DNA from: Luidia sarsii
Taxonomy: Eukaryota; Echinodermata; Asteroidea; Paxillosida; Luidiidae
Assembly (NCBI GenBank): GCA_949987565.1
Contig: OX465116.1
Location: 15,096,909 to 15,160,908 of the forward strand
Length of the DNA stretch: 64,000 nucleotides
Direction of reading: 5' to 3'
The notes beneath the pieces were generated by a model. That model ran no database searches. It was not told where the DNA came from and saw only the letters and a list, made by a program, of their open reading frames with translations. Of this stretch, positions 50,501 through 53,668 are shown in pieces (the first letter of the stretch is position 1; each line of letters opens with the position of its first letter). The translations under genes were made by a program, and so were the position numbers.

Positions 50501-53500
50501 GTATAATCAGTGAAGGACATTCTGGGTACTGAGGGGCTATTATTTTATTTCTATTTTTTGGAGAGGTCATAGGAATTAGTTTGAAATTCCACTTGGCATT
50601 TTTGGGATTGCTTTTTCAAAGCTTGAACGTGCTAGATGTGACCTCTGCTTCTGTGTCTTTCAACGTCGTCAATGCATTCGTGAAATCTTAGATATTCCCA
50701 TCTGTGGGAAGGTGACAGGTTTTTTTTGTTGACAAATTCTGTTGATTTGTTCCACTCGCTGGCGGATCCGGTCTCCGCCTCCGATAGACATGCAGTCTCC
50801 GTCTCCCGATGCGACAGTACACACTCTCCTTGAACAAGATCGGAGTGTGAGCCCTGGGGTAGAGGAGGTAGGTAGGCTGGAGGTTGACAGGAGTGCTGTG
50901 GCATTCAGAGGGAGGGGTGCGGCCATTGGAATGTGACCGGTTATAAGGCTACCCCTCCCTGGTCCCAACAGAGTGAACCGTAAACCGACTAGCAGCTTAG
51001 CAGCTTAGTTTGCTCTAACCAGGATTAACCTCTGCCACTAGTCACCGCCTGCCATCATGCCAGCATAACGCCAGAGTTTGATATTTTCAATCACAAATTT
51101 GAAAGAACAAAAATGAAAAAATAAAAAATTTCAAATAAAAAAAAGTTAAATGGAAATAAGTTCAAATTAGAAATTTTCACCAACCCCTTCATTTCTTTTG
51201 AAAATTTTCAATTTGAATTTTCCTGCAATTTCAAATTTCTATTTTCACCGTATTGCAACCTGCAAGTTGTACCTTGCATCAGTAGCAATCGGTGATCTCA
51301 TATGCCTGTAAATCATTATGATTTTTACATTGCCCGTTTGATACTATATGCTTGTCTCCTACTGCCTTGCAGTTCTTGATTTGTCAGTGGTTGCACCTTG
51401 GATTATTTCTCTTGTGATCAATTACCCGAGTTAAGGATGACTGCATTTGATTGGACTTCCATTATTTCCAAAGCCCTTCCTGAGTGAGTTACTCTCTGAG
51501 TTTGTTCTTTGGAGAAGTGTCCCACGTAGTTTCAAGATGGCTGAAACTAGGAGCATTGGAAGACAAGTCTCATTGCCATTTGAAGAACTTATTGCCACAA
51601 GAAAGTGAAGAAACAAACCAGCTTTACGGTATTCCGTGGAATTGATTCAGAGGAAACAATGAATAGGGACTGAAGTGGTCTATTGTGCTGTTGAATGAAA
51701 GGAAAAACTTGAACAGAAATGTGGCAACTTCGCTTGCATGAGTTTCGACGCAAAATTGTGCGTGGCATAACGTCTTGATCTCTGACCTCTCAGACAGCTC
51801 TTGCCATTGGTCAGTAGTTACTTTAACTGGGGTGTGCCCTTATCTGAGGATGGGGAAGAAATGGATTGTTATTGAAATGGGAAATAAAATCCCTCAAAAC
51901 CAAGTGAACAGAACAGCAACCGTTGCAGTGATAACGGCAGTAACAAAAGTGGAAGGTTTGCAGTGACACCATGCAAATTATCTCTTTTGAGTTACATTGT
52001 GGCTGTGAAAACACTCCAAGAGCTGGTAACTCAACAGTCGTTTTAACAACATCAACAACATCAACAACAGTATTAACAACAGCAACAAGAGCAAAAGCAG
52101 CAGTAATAACGTCAAAAACAGCAACAGCAGCAACAGCAGCAAAAACCAGTGCAACAGCAGCAACTGCAGCAACTGCAGCATGCAATCACCGCATGCAATG
52201 TTAACACTAACAGCAGAAATGGCATGTGAACCCTTTTTCTTTTGTGGACAGCTTCATTTGGAATTCAGAGATGATTTGTTTTTCCCCCTTTATTTAAAGG
52301 CCTAGGAACCAGGCCTTTGTAAAAAATAGTCAAAAATGGTTTTGAATATTGATGAATTAAATCTCAGTGTCTTTGTTCTTCCTTTCCTTCCTTCCCCCAG
52401 ATAAAATAAAAAATGTGAAACTTTACAGCTTGTTGTATCACCAACAACAACAAAAGTCAAAATTTAATTCTCCTTTTGTTCTGATATGTAGATAAATGTT
52501 TGCATTACAGGGAATGGAATGATCTTGCATTTTGAAACATTTGAAAACATTGCTTACAATTTTGTCAAGATTTGTATATTTCTGGTTATTCCAAATGAGG
52601 TTTTAGTTTGCAACATATTCTGTATCTACATTAATTTTGTGTCTGGCTGGTTTTTGTTGACCTCTATTTCTGAGAATGTTTGACATGCTTTACCCTGACC
52701 CATTGTGATTGAGATAGGTGACAGTCTGCATAGCTGAAACCATGATTATGATTCTGCTAGATTATAAAAAAAAATTAAAAATCCACCCTGTTTTCATTCT
52801 ACACTTACCCAAAGCAATCATTGCATCAACGTCTGCTGTATTCATTTATTCGGTCATCTCATCCCATCATTTCCAAGCAGAGTCATATCTTTCATTTAAT
52901 TTTTTTTTATGAATTTCACGTCAAGCTCATACATCATCCAATATCCTGTTAATCTTTTCTTGTATATCCAAAACTGTCATAAGATTCTTTGTGCATGCAT
53001 TCAGGGTCGTTGACACTAATGGTACGCCTTATTACACACGGTCGCAATTATTCTTGGTTTTTTTTTCTAAAGAGACGTTTTAATGTCAAGAATTATTTTG
53101 GGGATAGAATTTTCTTTCTTGTGTGTTTTAAGAGAAAAGAGAAATTTTCGCTCTCTCGATTTGATGCAACCTTGTTGCAAATCGCCGTTTCATAAGAAAG
53201 GGCATGGACAGGGTGTTAGTCTTAATGCACCGGCACTCTTACCATTTTATATCTGAAATGGCGACCTTCCCAAATAGTCAATCTTTGCTGGGGTGGGGGC
53301 ACCAGTCAGAAGCATTCAACCATTGAGCTATCCAGCCCTTAGATGGCGACCTTCCCAAATAGTCAACTAGTCTTTGCTGGGGTGGGGGCACAAGTCAGAA
53401 GCATTTGATCAGTGTTATCATTTGAACATGTTTGTGATTGTCCTCTTTCTTTCTTTTGGTATTGTCTCCGAACCAGCCATCGATTGAGAACCGGCGGACA

Positions 53501-53668
53501 TCCAAGACGCCAATCGTCAACGGGATAGGCAGAAGCAACCAAGCCTTTGACGATTCAGACCTCCGCGGTGACAAACTGGACGACTCTGCTCTCAGCCTGG
53601 GCACCTACAAGCTGACGTACCAGAGCGAGGACAAGACGGCCCGGACAACTCCCATCACGGTCCTGTAG
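7829..53668 (+). CDS. ATP11A: Class VI P4-ATPase, ATP11-type phospholipid flippase
   Basis: P4-ATPases of the ATP11 group use ATP to move phosphatidylserine and phosphatidylethanolamine from the outer to the cytosolic leaflet, usually with a CDC50/TMEM30 partner. Twenty-nine exons (7829-44640) join in frame into 1084 codons; a variable tail of about 35-100 residues follows, close to the roughly 1130 residues of vertebrate ATP11. Visible landmarks: [14 protein letters not shown] near 62-75, actuator DGET at 182-185, [11 protein letters not shown] in exon 7, M4 PISL at 361-364, phosphorylated Asp414 in DKTGT, nucleotide-binding KGAE at 566-569, TGDK around 678, GDGAND from 791, and the ATP11-like [18 protein letters not shown]. 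Ten hydrophobic membrane segments are present. No catalytic residue is missing. It may be the single ancestor-type gene of vertebrate ATP11A/B/C; the A symbol rests on the TUBGCP3 neighbour. Confidence 0.95.
7957..7992. repeat. ACT/AGT trinucleotide microsatellite
   Basis: AGTACTAGTAGTACTACTAC and onward, self-complementary in part, in ATP11 intron 1. Confidence 0.8.
8150..8290. mobile_element. SINE fragment pair in inverted orientation
   Basis: GGGACTTGAACCCGAGACCT and the inverse AGATCTCGGGTTCAAGTT lie 30 bp apart, so the tRNA-like B-box region folds back on itself. Confidence 0.6.
8549..8703. repeat. Palindromic foldback element with AT centre
   Basis: Arms TTCCGAGTAACTTGGA ... GGAGGGTCAGGTGACTATAT and the inverse ending CAAGTTACTCGGA, about 75 bp each. 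Distinct from families B and C. Confidence 0.8.
9345..9505. repeat. Palindromic repeat family B with tail
   Basis: GGGCCTGACATTTTGATCCT ... CTGCTAGGATCAAAACGTCAGGCCC, then a tail AGTCAGTAAGCAGTTTGCAA. Confidence 0.85.
9525..9715. repeat. Palindromic repeat family B, full copy
   Basis: Head TGCAAACTGCTCACTGACTA, then both arms around the AGGACCTTTCTCTCAAAGGC core, ending CAGGCCCTCTAACTTCTGAG. Confidence 0.85.
9720..11245. other. ATP11 intron 1, distal part
   Basis: AT-rich; a CT-rich patch near 11010-11035. No other repeat or exon recognised. Confidence 0.5.
11246..11365 (+). CDS. ATP11A: ATP11 exon 2
   Basis: A 120-nt phase 0/0 exon: acceptor tctctctggcag, donor gtaatg. It encodes [16 protein letters not shown] to [11 protein letters not shown], matching the RTVFVG and DNRIVSSK signatures at the N-terminus of ATP11 proteins. 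Confidence 0.92.
11649..11803. repeat. Foldback repeat family C
   Basis: CTGCGGTGACACCGTGTAAC ... AAATGGTGTCACCGCAAACC with the GTGGCTCTGAAAAGAGCC core; the arms are more diverged than in other copies. Confidence 0.7.
12283..12548. repeat. Foldback repeat family E, diverged
   Basis: Left end AGAGCTGCTTAAGCGTGAAA, right end CTGTTCTATGAAATTAGCCC; same termini as 17015-17268 and 27496-27742. Confidence 0.55.
12950..13045. repeat. Palindromic repeat family B
   Basis: GACTGACATTTTAATCCAAG...CTTTCTCAAAGGCAG and the inverse arm GCTAGGATCGAAATGTCAGG. Confidence 0.75.
13665..13754 (+). CDS. ATP11A: ATP11 exon 3
   Basis: A 90-nt phase 0/0 exon with a strong T-rich acceptor and gtaagt donor. It encodes [20 protein letters not shown] and the first membrane segment [10 protein letters not shown], highly conserved in P4-ATPases. 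Confidence 0.97.
14435..14518. repeat. Foldback repeat family C, fragment
   Basis: CAGTCTCCTAACAACGGGCGGAGTAAACAC and CAGCTCTCCTCAGAGCCACC, a single diverged arm. Confidence 0.45.
14570..15260. repeat. TACATG microsatellite cluster
   Basis: Dense runs of the self-complementary TACATG/TGTACA unit, longest near 14853-14878 and 15000-15080, in ATP11 intron 3. Similar shorter runs recur at 15475-15500, 15725-15775, 16480-16660, 20325-20400, 20535-20830, 22165-22210, 23870-23970 and 24085-24115. Confidence 0.85.
17015..17268. repeat. Foldback repeat family E
   Basis: AATTTCATAAGAGCTGTGTAAG ... TAGAGCTATGAAATTTACCC, with interior GTATTCTCATATTGGGTGCT shared with 27496-27742. Confidence 0.75.
17285..17470. 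repeat. Palindromic repeat family B
   Basis: Head TTGCAAACTGCTCACTGACT, arms GACGTTTCAATCCTTGCAAG and AGCTAGGATCGAAACGCCAG; shortened core. Confidence 0.75.
17940..18245. mobile_element. Possible nonautonomous DNA element rich in CTAG motifs
   Basis: Multiple CTAGCC / GGGCTAGT motifs in both orientations (ACTAGCCTACTGGGCTAGTA near 17970; TGCTGGGCTAGCAA near 18155), with loosely matching ends GCCTCGCACT and AGTGCTAAGGTCGAGCC. Class unknown. Confidence 0.35.
18475..18575. repeat. Palindromic repeat family B, degraded with TACATG insert
   Basis: GGCTTCGATCCTATAAGGAC ... AAAAGTCCTGCTACATG; one arm is interrupted by TACATG units. Confidence 0.55.
18945..19905. repeat. GAGACA/GAAAGA purine array, about 1 kb
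   Basis: Almost pure-purine plus strand (GAGAGACAGAGAAAGAGACA units) with a 100-300 bp higher-order structure. Long open frames of Ser/Leu/Phe or Arg/Glu in all frames are artefacts. In ATP11 intron 3. Confidence 0.9.
20930..21035. repeat. Palindromic repeat family B, half copy
   Basis: GCAAACTGCTTGCTGACTAA ... GACATTTTGATCCTAGCAG; only the left half. Confidence 0.65.
22440..22495. repeat. Palindromic repeat family B, half copy
   Basis: GGGCCTGACTTTTCTGATCC then TAGCAGGACCTTTCTCAAAGG. Confidence 0.65.
22675..22812 (-). mobile_element. tRNA-derived SINE fragment
   Basis: Minus-strand copy: GGGATTGGAACATGAGGCCT (B-box complement) and CTGAGCTACATGTATCCAGC (A-box complement), with an insert between. 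Confidence 0.5.
23015..23145. repeat. Palindromic repeat family B, right half
   Basis: TTTACTGACTAAAATTACCA, then TGCCTTTGAGAAAGGTCCTG and TTAGGATCAAACATTAGGGC. Confidence 0.6.
25535..25600. repeat. Palindromic repeat family B, half copy
   Basis: GGCCTGACATTGCAAATGCT and TTTGAGAAAGGTCCTGCTAG. Confidence 0.6.
25670..25992 (-). mobile_element. tRNA-derived SINE, full ~300-bp form
   Basis: tRNA-like part at 25715-25795 (ATCTGAGCTATCCAGC is the A-box complement), then the body: CCCAAATAGTCAACTA, CGCCAGTCAGAATCAA, CTTCAGGGATCACACC, TGTAAACCTGGCTACAGCAG, AAAGTGGATGCAGC. The same order occurs at 38640-38935. Confidence 0.7.
26099..26179 (+). CDS. ATP11A: ATP11 exon 4
   Basis: An 81-nt phase 0/0 exon encoding [20 protein letters not shown] then SVTAVKQ, the second membrane segment. 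It lies after a 12.3-kb intron. Confidence 0.97.
26384..26900. repeat. ACTG/CTGA tetranucleotide array
   Basis: Blocks of (ACTG)n separated by CCCACCAACCAATCAACCAATTGAC spacers, then a run of about 35 units (26690-26845). In ATP11 intron 4; yields spurious Ser-Gln-Ser-Val frames. Confidence 0.9.
27054..27161 (+). CDS. ATP11A: ATP11 exon 5
   Basis: A 108-nt phase 0/0 exon beginning [18 protein letters not shown], the conserved segment after M2 leading into the actuator domain. Donor gtaagt. Confidence 0.97.
27268..27396 (+). CDS. ATP11A: ATP11 exon 6 (actuator DGET)
   Basis: A 129-nt phase 0/0 exon from [20 protein letters not shown] to [14 protein letters not shown] is the dephosphorylation loop; its Glu (residue 184) is the catalytic residue of the actuator domain. 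Confidence 0.97.
27496..27742. repeat. Foldback repeat family E, best copy
   Basis: Left CCAATTTCATAGAGCTGCTT and right AAGTGGCTCTATGAAATTGG are inverted ends of about 20 bp; 247 bp in ATP11 intron 6. Confidence 0.75.
27745..27900 (-). mobile_element. tRNA-derived SINE, second subfamily
   Basis: GGGATTTGAATCTGCGACTC (B-box complement) and TTAACCACCGAGCTGGCAGA (A-box complement). A related copy is at 50335-50460. Confidence 0.6.
27985..28139 (+). CDS. ATP11A: ATP11 exon 7
   Basis: A 155-nt exon containing [19 protein letters not shown], a near-invariant ATP11 block. It ends in phase 2 before gtgatt, and exon 8 completes the Arg codon. Confidence 0.96.
28312..29103. repeat. 69-bp minisatellite, about 11 copies, SINE-like unit
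   Basis: Unit includes CTGGACAGGCAGCTTGGGTG and GGATTTGAACCAGAGACCTC, the latter like the tRNA B-box complement. As 69 is divisible by 3, both strands stay open for 260-276 codons, with no gene support. It fills ATP11 intron 7. Confidence 0.92.
29221..29285 (+). CDS. ATP11A: ATP11 exon 8
   Basis: A 65-nt exon encoding [20 protein letters not shown], matching the NLLLRG.LKNT block of P4-ATPases. Acceptor ccatatacag, donor gtaggt. Confidence 0.95.
29602..29683 (+). CDS. ATP11A: ATP11 exon 9
   Basis: An 82-nt exon encoding [20 protein letters not shown] then KHSCIE, the conserved YTG.ETK segment before M3. Donor gtatgt. Confidence 0.96.
29729..29892. repeat. Tandem duplication of ~80 bp
   Basis: Two copies of TGGCTATGGCTTCAGTTTAC ... 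GCAATGCCC(C)ATAGACG in intron 9. Confidence 0.8.
30089..30245 (+). CDS. ATP11A: ATP11 exon 10 (M3)
   Basis: A 157-nt exon starting [20 protein letters not shown], the third membrane segment, then an extracytosolic loop ending GDLSGS. Donor gtgagt, phase 0 out. Confidence 0.95.
30438..30495. repeat. Palindromic repeat family B, right half
   Basis: CTCTGCGTTTGAGAAAGGTC then CTGCTAGGATCAAAACTTCAGG. Confidence 0.65.
30600..30778. repeat. Palindromic repeat family B, best full copy
   Basis: Head GCAAACTGCTTACTGACTAA, then near-perfect arms AAAATTTAGTGGGCCTGACG / CGTCAGGCCCACTAAATTTT around AGGCAGAGGCACAGCCT. In ATP11 intron 10. Confidence 0.9.
30914..30995 (+). CDS. ATP11A: ATP11 exon 11 (M4, PISL)
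   Basis: An 82-nt exon encoding [20 protein letters not shown]. The PISL motif of M4 is a P4-ATPase hallmark involved in lipid passage. Confidence 0.97.
31140..31220 (+). mobile_element. tRNA-derived SINE fragment
   Basis: Plus strand: GGATAGCTCAGAGGTTTAGA (A-box) and CAAGGTTCAAATTCTTGG (B-box like). Confidence 0.5.
31348..31406 (+). CDS. ATP11A: ATP11 exon 12
   Basis: A 59-nt exon encoding [20 protein letters not shown], the stalk after M4, equivalent to E.QKFLGS..I.WD in the family. Confidence 0.96.
31497..31850. repeat. Degenerate ~115-bp tandem repeat
   Basis: Three diverged copies containing AAGTAGTGCAAACCCTCATT and ACATTCTCAC, with CAATCAGGCAATGCACCGAG. A related copy is at 35490-35590. 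Confidence 0.6.
31870..31960. repeat. Palindromic repeat family B
   Basis: TTTCAATCCTTGCAGGACCT ... TGCCTTTGAGAAAGGTCTTG. Confidence 0.7.
32245..32439 (+). CDS. ATP11A: ATP11 exon 13 (phosphorylation site DKTGT)
   Basis: A 195-nt phase 0/0 exon containing [20 protein letters not shown] then GTLTEN. The Asp of DKTGT (residue 414) is the aspartyl-phosphate acceptor. The exon ends in a variable insert before a minisatellite-filled intron. Confidence 0.98.
32701..34985. repeat. 107-bp minisatellite, about 21 copies
   Basis: Unit: CCTGAGGCTGGTTACCAAAT, GGCAGACCACAGTAGTCAAC, CAATGGGTGGACCAGCC, TGGGTTTGGGTCAAGATGAG, GCTACTGGGACCAGGGAAGA, AACCATGGT. Length variants carry an extra CTACTATGGGTG or a lost base. 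It fills intron 13, right after the DKTGT exon. Open frames on either strand are artefacts. Confidence 0.93.
35123..35295 (+). CDS. ATP11A: ATP11 exon 14
   Basis: A 173-nt exon with [16 protein letters not shown] and [16 protein letters not shown]; the SSPDE.ALV motif marks the nucleotide-binding domain. Ends in phase 2 before gtagga. Confidence 0.97.
35395..35470. repeat. Foldback repeat family C, half copy
   Basis: AAGGTTTGCATGGTGGGTTC and GAGTGTGGCTCTGAAAAGAG. Confidence 0.6.
35760..35920. repeat. Palindromic repeat family B, duplicated right half
   Basis: Two CCTTTGAGAAAGGTCCTGC-type pieces, then CATCAGGCCCTCC and the tail AGTCAGTAAGCAGTTTGCAA. Confidence 0.7.
35947..36089 (+). CDS. ATP11A: ATP11 exon 15
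   Basis: A 143-nt exon from [16 protein letters not shown] to [18 protein letters not shown], the nucleotide-binding core motif (L.FD..R..MSV). Confidence 0.96.
36307..36462. repeat. Foldback repeat family C
   Basis: Arms GTCTCTTTTGAGACGGGAGT and ACTCCGTCTCAAAAGAGATG, flanked by GTGACAC ends. In intron 15. Confidence 0.85.
36494..36597 (+). CDS. ATP11A: ATP11 exon 16 (KGAE)
   Basis: A 104-nt exon encoding [20 protein letters not shown] and more. KGA (residues 566-568) contacts ATP in P-type ATPases. Donor gtaagt. Confidence 0.96.
36729..36842 (+). CDS. ATP11A: ATP11 exon 17
   Basis: A 114-nt phase 0/0 exon starting [26 protein letters not shown] is a P4-ATPase signature. Confidence 0.97.
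36940..37070. repeat. Foldback repeat family C, half copy
   Basis: GGAAGGTTTGCGGTAACACC ... GTGGCTCTGAAGAGAGCCAG ... GTAACTCAACGTTTCGGGG. Confidence 0.65.
37160..37245 (+). mobile_element. tRNA-derived SINE fragment
   Basis: CATAGCTCAGATGGTAAGAG and GGTCTTGGGTTCAAGTCCCA give good A and B boxes, but acceptor and anticodon stems do not pair as a tRNA. Confidence 0.6.
37426..37548 (+). CDS. ATP11A: ATP11 exon 18
   Basis: A 123-nt phase 0/0 exon with [20 protein letters not shown] and ESLRNAGIK, the conserved LLGAT..EDRLQ block. Confidence 0.97.
37580..38335. repeat. 47-bp pyrimidine-rich minisatellite, about 16 copies
   Basis: Unit CTTCCCTACTGCTTGCC TTTCCCTTTGATCTTCC CTTCTTTGATCCC. It fills most of intron 18, directly upstream of exon 19. 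Confidence 0.92.
38453..38601 (+). CDS. ATP11A: ATP11 exon 19 (TGDK)
   Basis: A 149-nt exon starting [23 protein letters not shown] belongs to the phosphorylation domain hinge. Ends in phase 2 before gtaagt. Confidence 0.97.
38640..38935 (-). mobile_element. tRNA-derived SINE, full ~300-bp form
   Basis: CCAGGACTTGAATTCGAGAC (B-box complement), CATCTGAGCTACATG (A-box complement), then the body CCCTAATAGTCAACTAGTC, CACCAGTCAGAAGCAATTCA, CTCCAGGGATCACACC, GTAAACCTGGCTACAGCAGC. Intron 19. Confidence 0.75.
38965..39085. repeat. Palindromic repeat family B, right half and tail
   Basis: GAAAGGTGCTGCTAAGATCG, ATCAGGCCCTGCAAAC, AGTCAGTAAGCAGTTTGCAA. Confidence 0.7.
39185..39338 (+). CDS. ATP11A: ATP11 exon 20
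   Basis: A 154-nt exon containing [14 protein letters not shown] and [16 protein letters not shown], the conserved VLCCR..PLQKA motif. Confidence 0.97.
39705..39807 (+). CDS. ATP11A: ATP11 exon 21 (GDGAND)
   Basis: A 103-nt exon encoding [26 protein letters not shown] binds Mg2+ in the phosphorylation domain. Confidence 0.98.
40022..40167 (+). CDS. ATP11A: ATP11 exon 22
   Basis: A 146-nt exon with [20 protein letters not shown], the motif just before M5, then M5 residues [20 protein letters not shown]. Donor gtgaga leads straight into a TTGGG array. Confidence 0.97.
40175..40755 (+). repeat. TTGGG pentamer array (intron 22)
   Basis: About 115 units of GGGTT with GGATT, GGTTT and GGGAT variants, starting within 10 bases of the exon 22 donor. 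Open frames of Gly/Trp/Val/Leu are artefacts. Confidence 0.95.
40831..40890 (+). CDS. ATP11A: ATP11 exon 23
   Basis: A 60-nt phase 0/0 exon encoding [20 protein letters not shown], a membrane segment. It is skippable without a frameshift. Confidence 0.96.
41035..41221 (+). CDS. ATP11A: ATP11 exon 24
   Basis: A 187-nt exon with [20 protein letters not shown] and [13 protein letters not shown], close to the YLTLYNI.FTSLPIL..S..EQH block of ATP11 proteins. Confidence 0.97.
41236..41960 (+). repeat. TTGGG pentamer array (intron 24)
   Basis: About 145 units, with more GGTTT and GATG variants than the intron 22 array; G-rich on the sense strand. Confidence 0.95.
42018..42097 (+). CDS. ATP11A: ATP11 exon 25
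   Basis: An 80-nt exon encoding the membrane segment [18 protein letters not shown]. It follows the 41.2-42.0 kb TTGGG array. Confidence 0.94.
42204..42269 (+). CDS. ATP11A: ATP11 exon 26
   Basis: A 66-nt phase 0/0 exon encoding [20 protein letters not shown], matching the G.W.FGT..FT segment of the family. Confidence 0.94.
42677..42780 (+). CDS. ATP11A: ATP11 exon 27
   Basis: A 104-nt exon encoding [20 protein letters not shown] and [13 protein letters not shown], a membrane segment. Donor gtacgt is followed within 30 bases by the CCCAA array. Confidence 0.93.
42808..43795 (-). repeat. CCCAA pentamer array (intron 27), inverted relative to the others
   Basis: About 195 units of CCCAA with CCCAT and CCAAA variants on the plus strand: the reverse complement of the arrays in introns 22 and 24. 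Confidence 0.95.
43969..43989 (+). CDS. ATP11A: ATP11 exon 28 (21-nt microexon)
   Basis: Only 21 nt between actttcag and gtaagc. It encodes YNVFGG with a Trp codon split across each border, taking the place of the GG..WPF loop of vertebrate ATP11. Frame fits both neighbours. Skipping it would keep the frame, because 21 is divisible by 3. Confidence 0.82.
44165..44220. repeat. Palindromic repeat family B, right half
   Basis: CCTTTGAGAAAAAAAGGTCC then TGCAAAGGATTGAGACGTCTC. Confidence 0.5.
44475..44640 (+). CDS. ATP11A: ATP11 exon 29 (last constant exon)
   Basis: A 166-nt exon with [15 protein letters not shown] and the final membrane segment [19 protein letters not shown], then cytosolic FPTESQIAH. 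It ends in phase 0 at gtaagt, where variable tails begin. Confidence 0.95.
44641..45228. other. Intron after ATP11 exon 29
   Basis: No repeat family seen; open readthrough to about 44783 is possible but unsupported. Confidence 0.4.
45229..45285 (+). CDS. ATP11A: ATP11 candidate C-terminal cassette exon (30)
   Basis: A 57-nt phase 0/0 open exon after gtctcactgacag and before gtaaga, encoding [19 protein letters not shown]. No family match is expected in this divergent tail. Splice sites and phase support it. It could be optional. Confidence 0.65.
45604..45630. repeat. Poly-A tract
   Basis: About 27 A in a row, without an obvious retroposed body upstream. Confidence 0.85.
46032..46133 (+). 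CDS. ATP11A: ATP11 candidate alternative terminal exon
   Basis: After a very strong pyrimidine tract ending ttttgcag, an open frame in phase 0 runs 33 codons ([20 protein letters not shown] to AAYGTI) to TGA. Its basic, Ser-rich content resembles a cytosolic tail. A gtaagc lies 22 nt in, so an internal donor is also possible but would change phase. Confidence 0.5.
   Translation, partial: FLWHIAKRKPITEGVSLLGRTKSGASKAAYGTI
46134..47691. other. 3' region intron: mixed unique sequence and repeat fragments
   Basis: Family B fragments at 46815-46865 and 47065-47130, a family C half copy at 46885-46965, and a GC/CpG-richer patch at 47350-47600 of unknown role. Confidence 0.45.
47692..47830. repeat. 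Dispersed repeat A, copy 2
   Basis: ATTATGCAAATTTGCCCAAA ... GGAGATAGAGAGGGACTCAG ... matches 4905-5045 in the same orientation. Confidence 0.8.
47831..50288. other. 3' region intron, no gene recognised
   Basis: AT-rich, with A-rich stretches at 49775-49870. No convincing exon or repeat family found. Confidence 0.4.
50289..50339 (+). CDS. ATP11A: ATP11 candidate C-terminal cassette exon
   Basis: A 51-nt phase 0/0 open exon between gcgtccag and gtgagt, encoding [17 protein letters not shown]. Compatible in frame with every other 3' exon. It ends IAH, like exon 29, an oddity of unknown meaning. Confidence 0.55.
50335..50460 (-). mobile_element. tRNA-derived SINE, second subfamily
   Basis: GTGCCCAGTGCTTTGCCCGA, TTTTAGTGCGGACGTCTTAA, CCACCGAGCTGGTCAAGG; same order as 27745-27900. 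It starts right at the donor of the 50289-50339 exon. Confidence 0.6.
50796..50846 (+). CDS. Possible ATP11 C-terminal exon (weak)
   Basis: A phase 0/0 frame [17 protein letters not shown] between catgcag and gtgagc; a second donor (GAG before gtaggt, last base 50867) also keeps phase 0. Codon use looks coding-like, but the acceptor tract is poor. Confidence 0.28.
51945..52040. repeat. Foldback repeat family C, half copy
   Basis: GGAAGGTTTGCAGTGACACC ... ATCTCTTTTGAGTTACATTG ... GAGCTGGTAACTCAACAG. Confidence 0.65.
52040..52180. repeat. AAC/CAG-rich trinucleotide array
   Basis: ACAACATCAACAACATCAAC passing into GCAACAGCAGCAACTGCAGC; imperfect CAN repeats. Confidence 0.8.
53250..53410. repeat. 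SINE-body tandem pair
   Basis: Two copies of CTTCCCAAATAGTCAA ... GGGTGGGGGCACCAGTCAGA, just upstream of the terminal ATP11 exon. Confidence 0.75.
53477..53668 (+). CDS. ATP11A: ATP11 terminal exon (distal C-terminus and stop)
   Basis: After ttctttcttttggtattgtctccgaaccag, a phase 0 frame encodes 63 residues, starting [20 protein letters not shown] and ending TTPITVL, then TAG. Acidic and Ser/Thr-rich, fitting a regulated cytosolic tail. The last residues (TVL) resemble a hydrophobic C-terminal ligand, which is speculative. Confidence 0.75.
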   Translation, partial: PSIENRRTSKTPIVNGIGRSNQAFDDSDLRGDKLDDSALSLGTYKLTYQSEDKTARTTPITVL

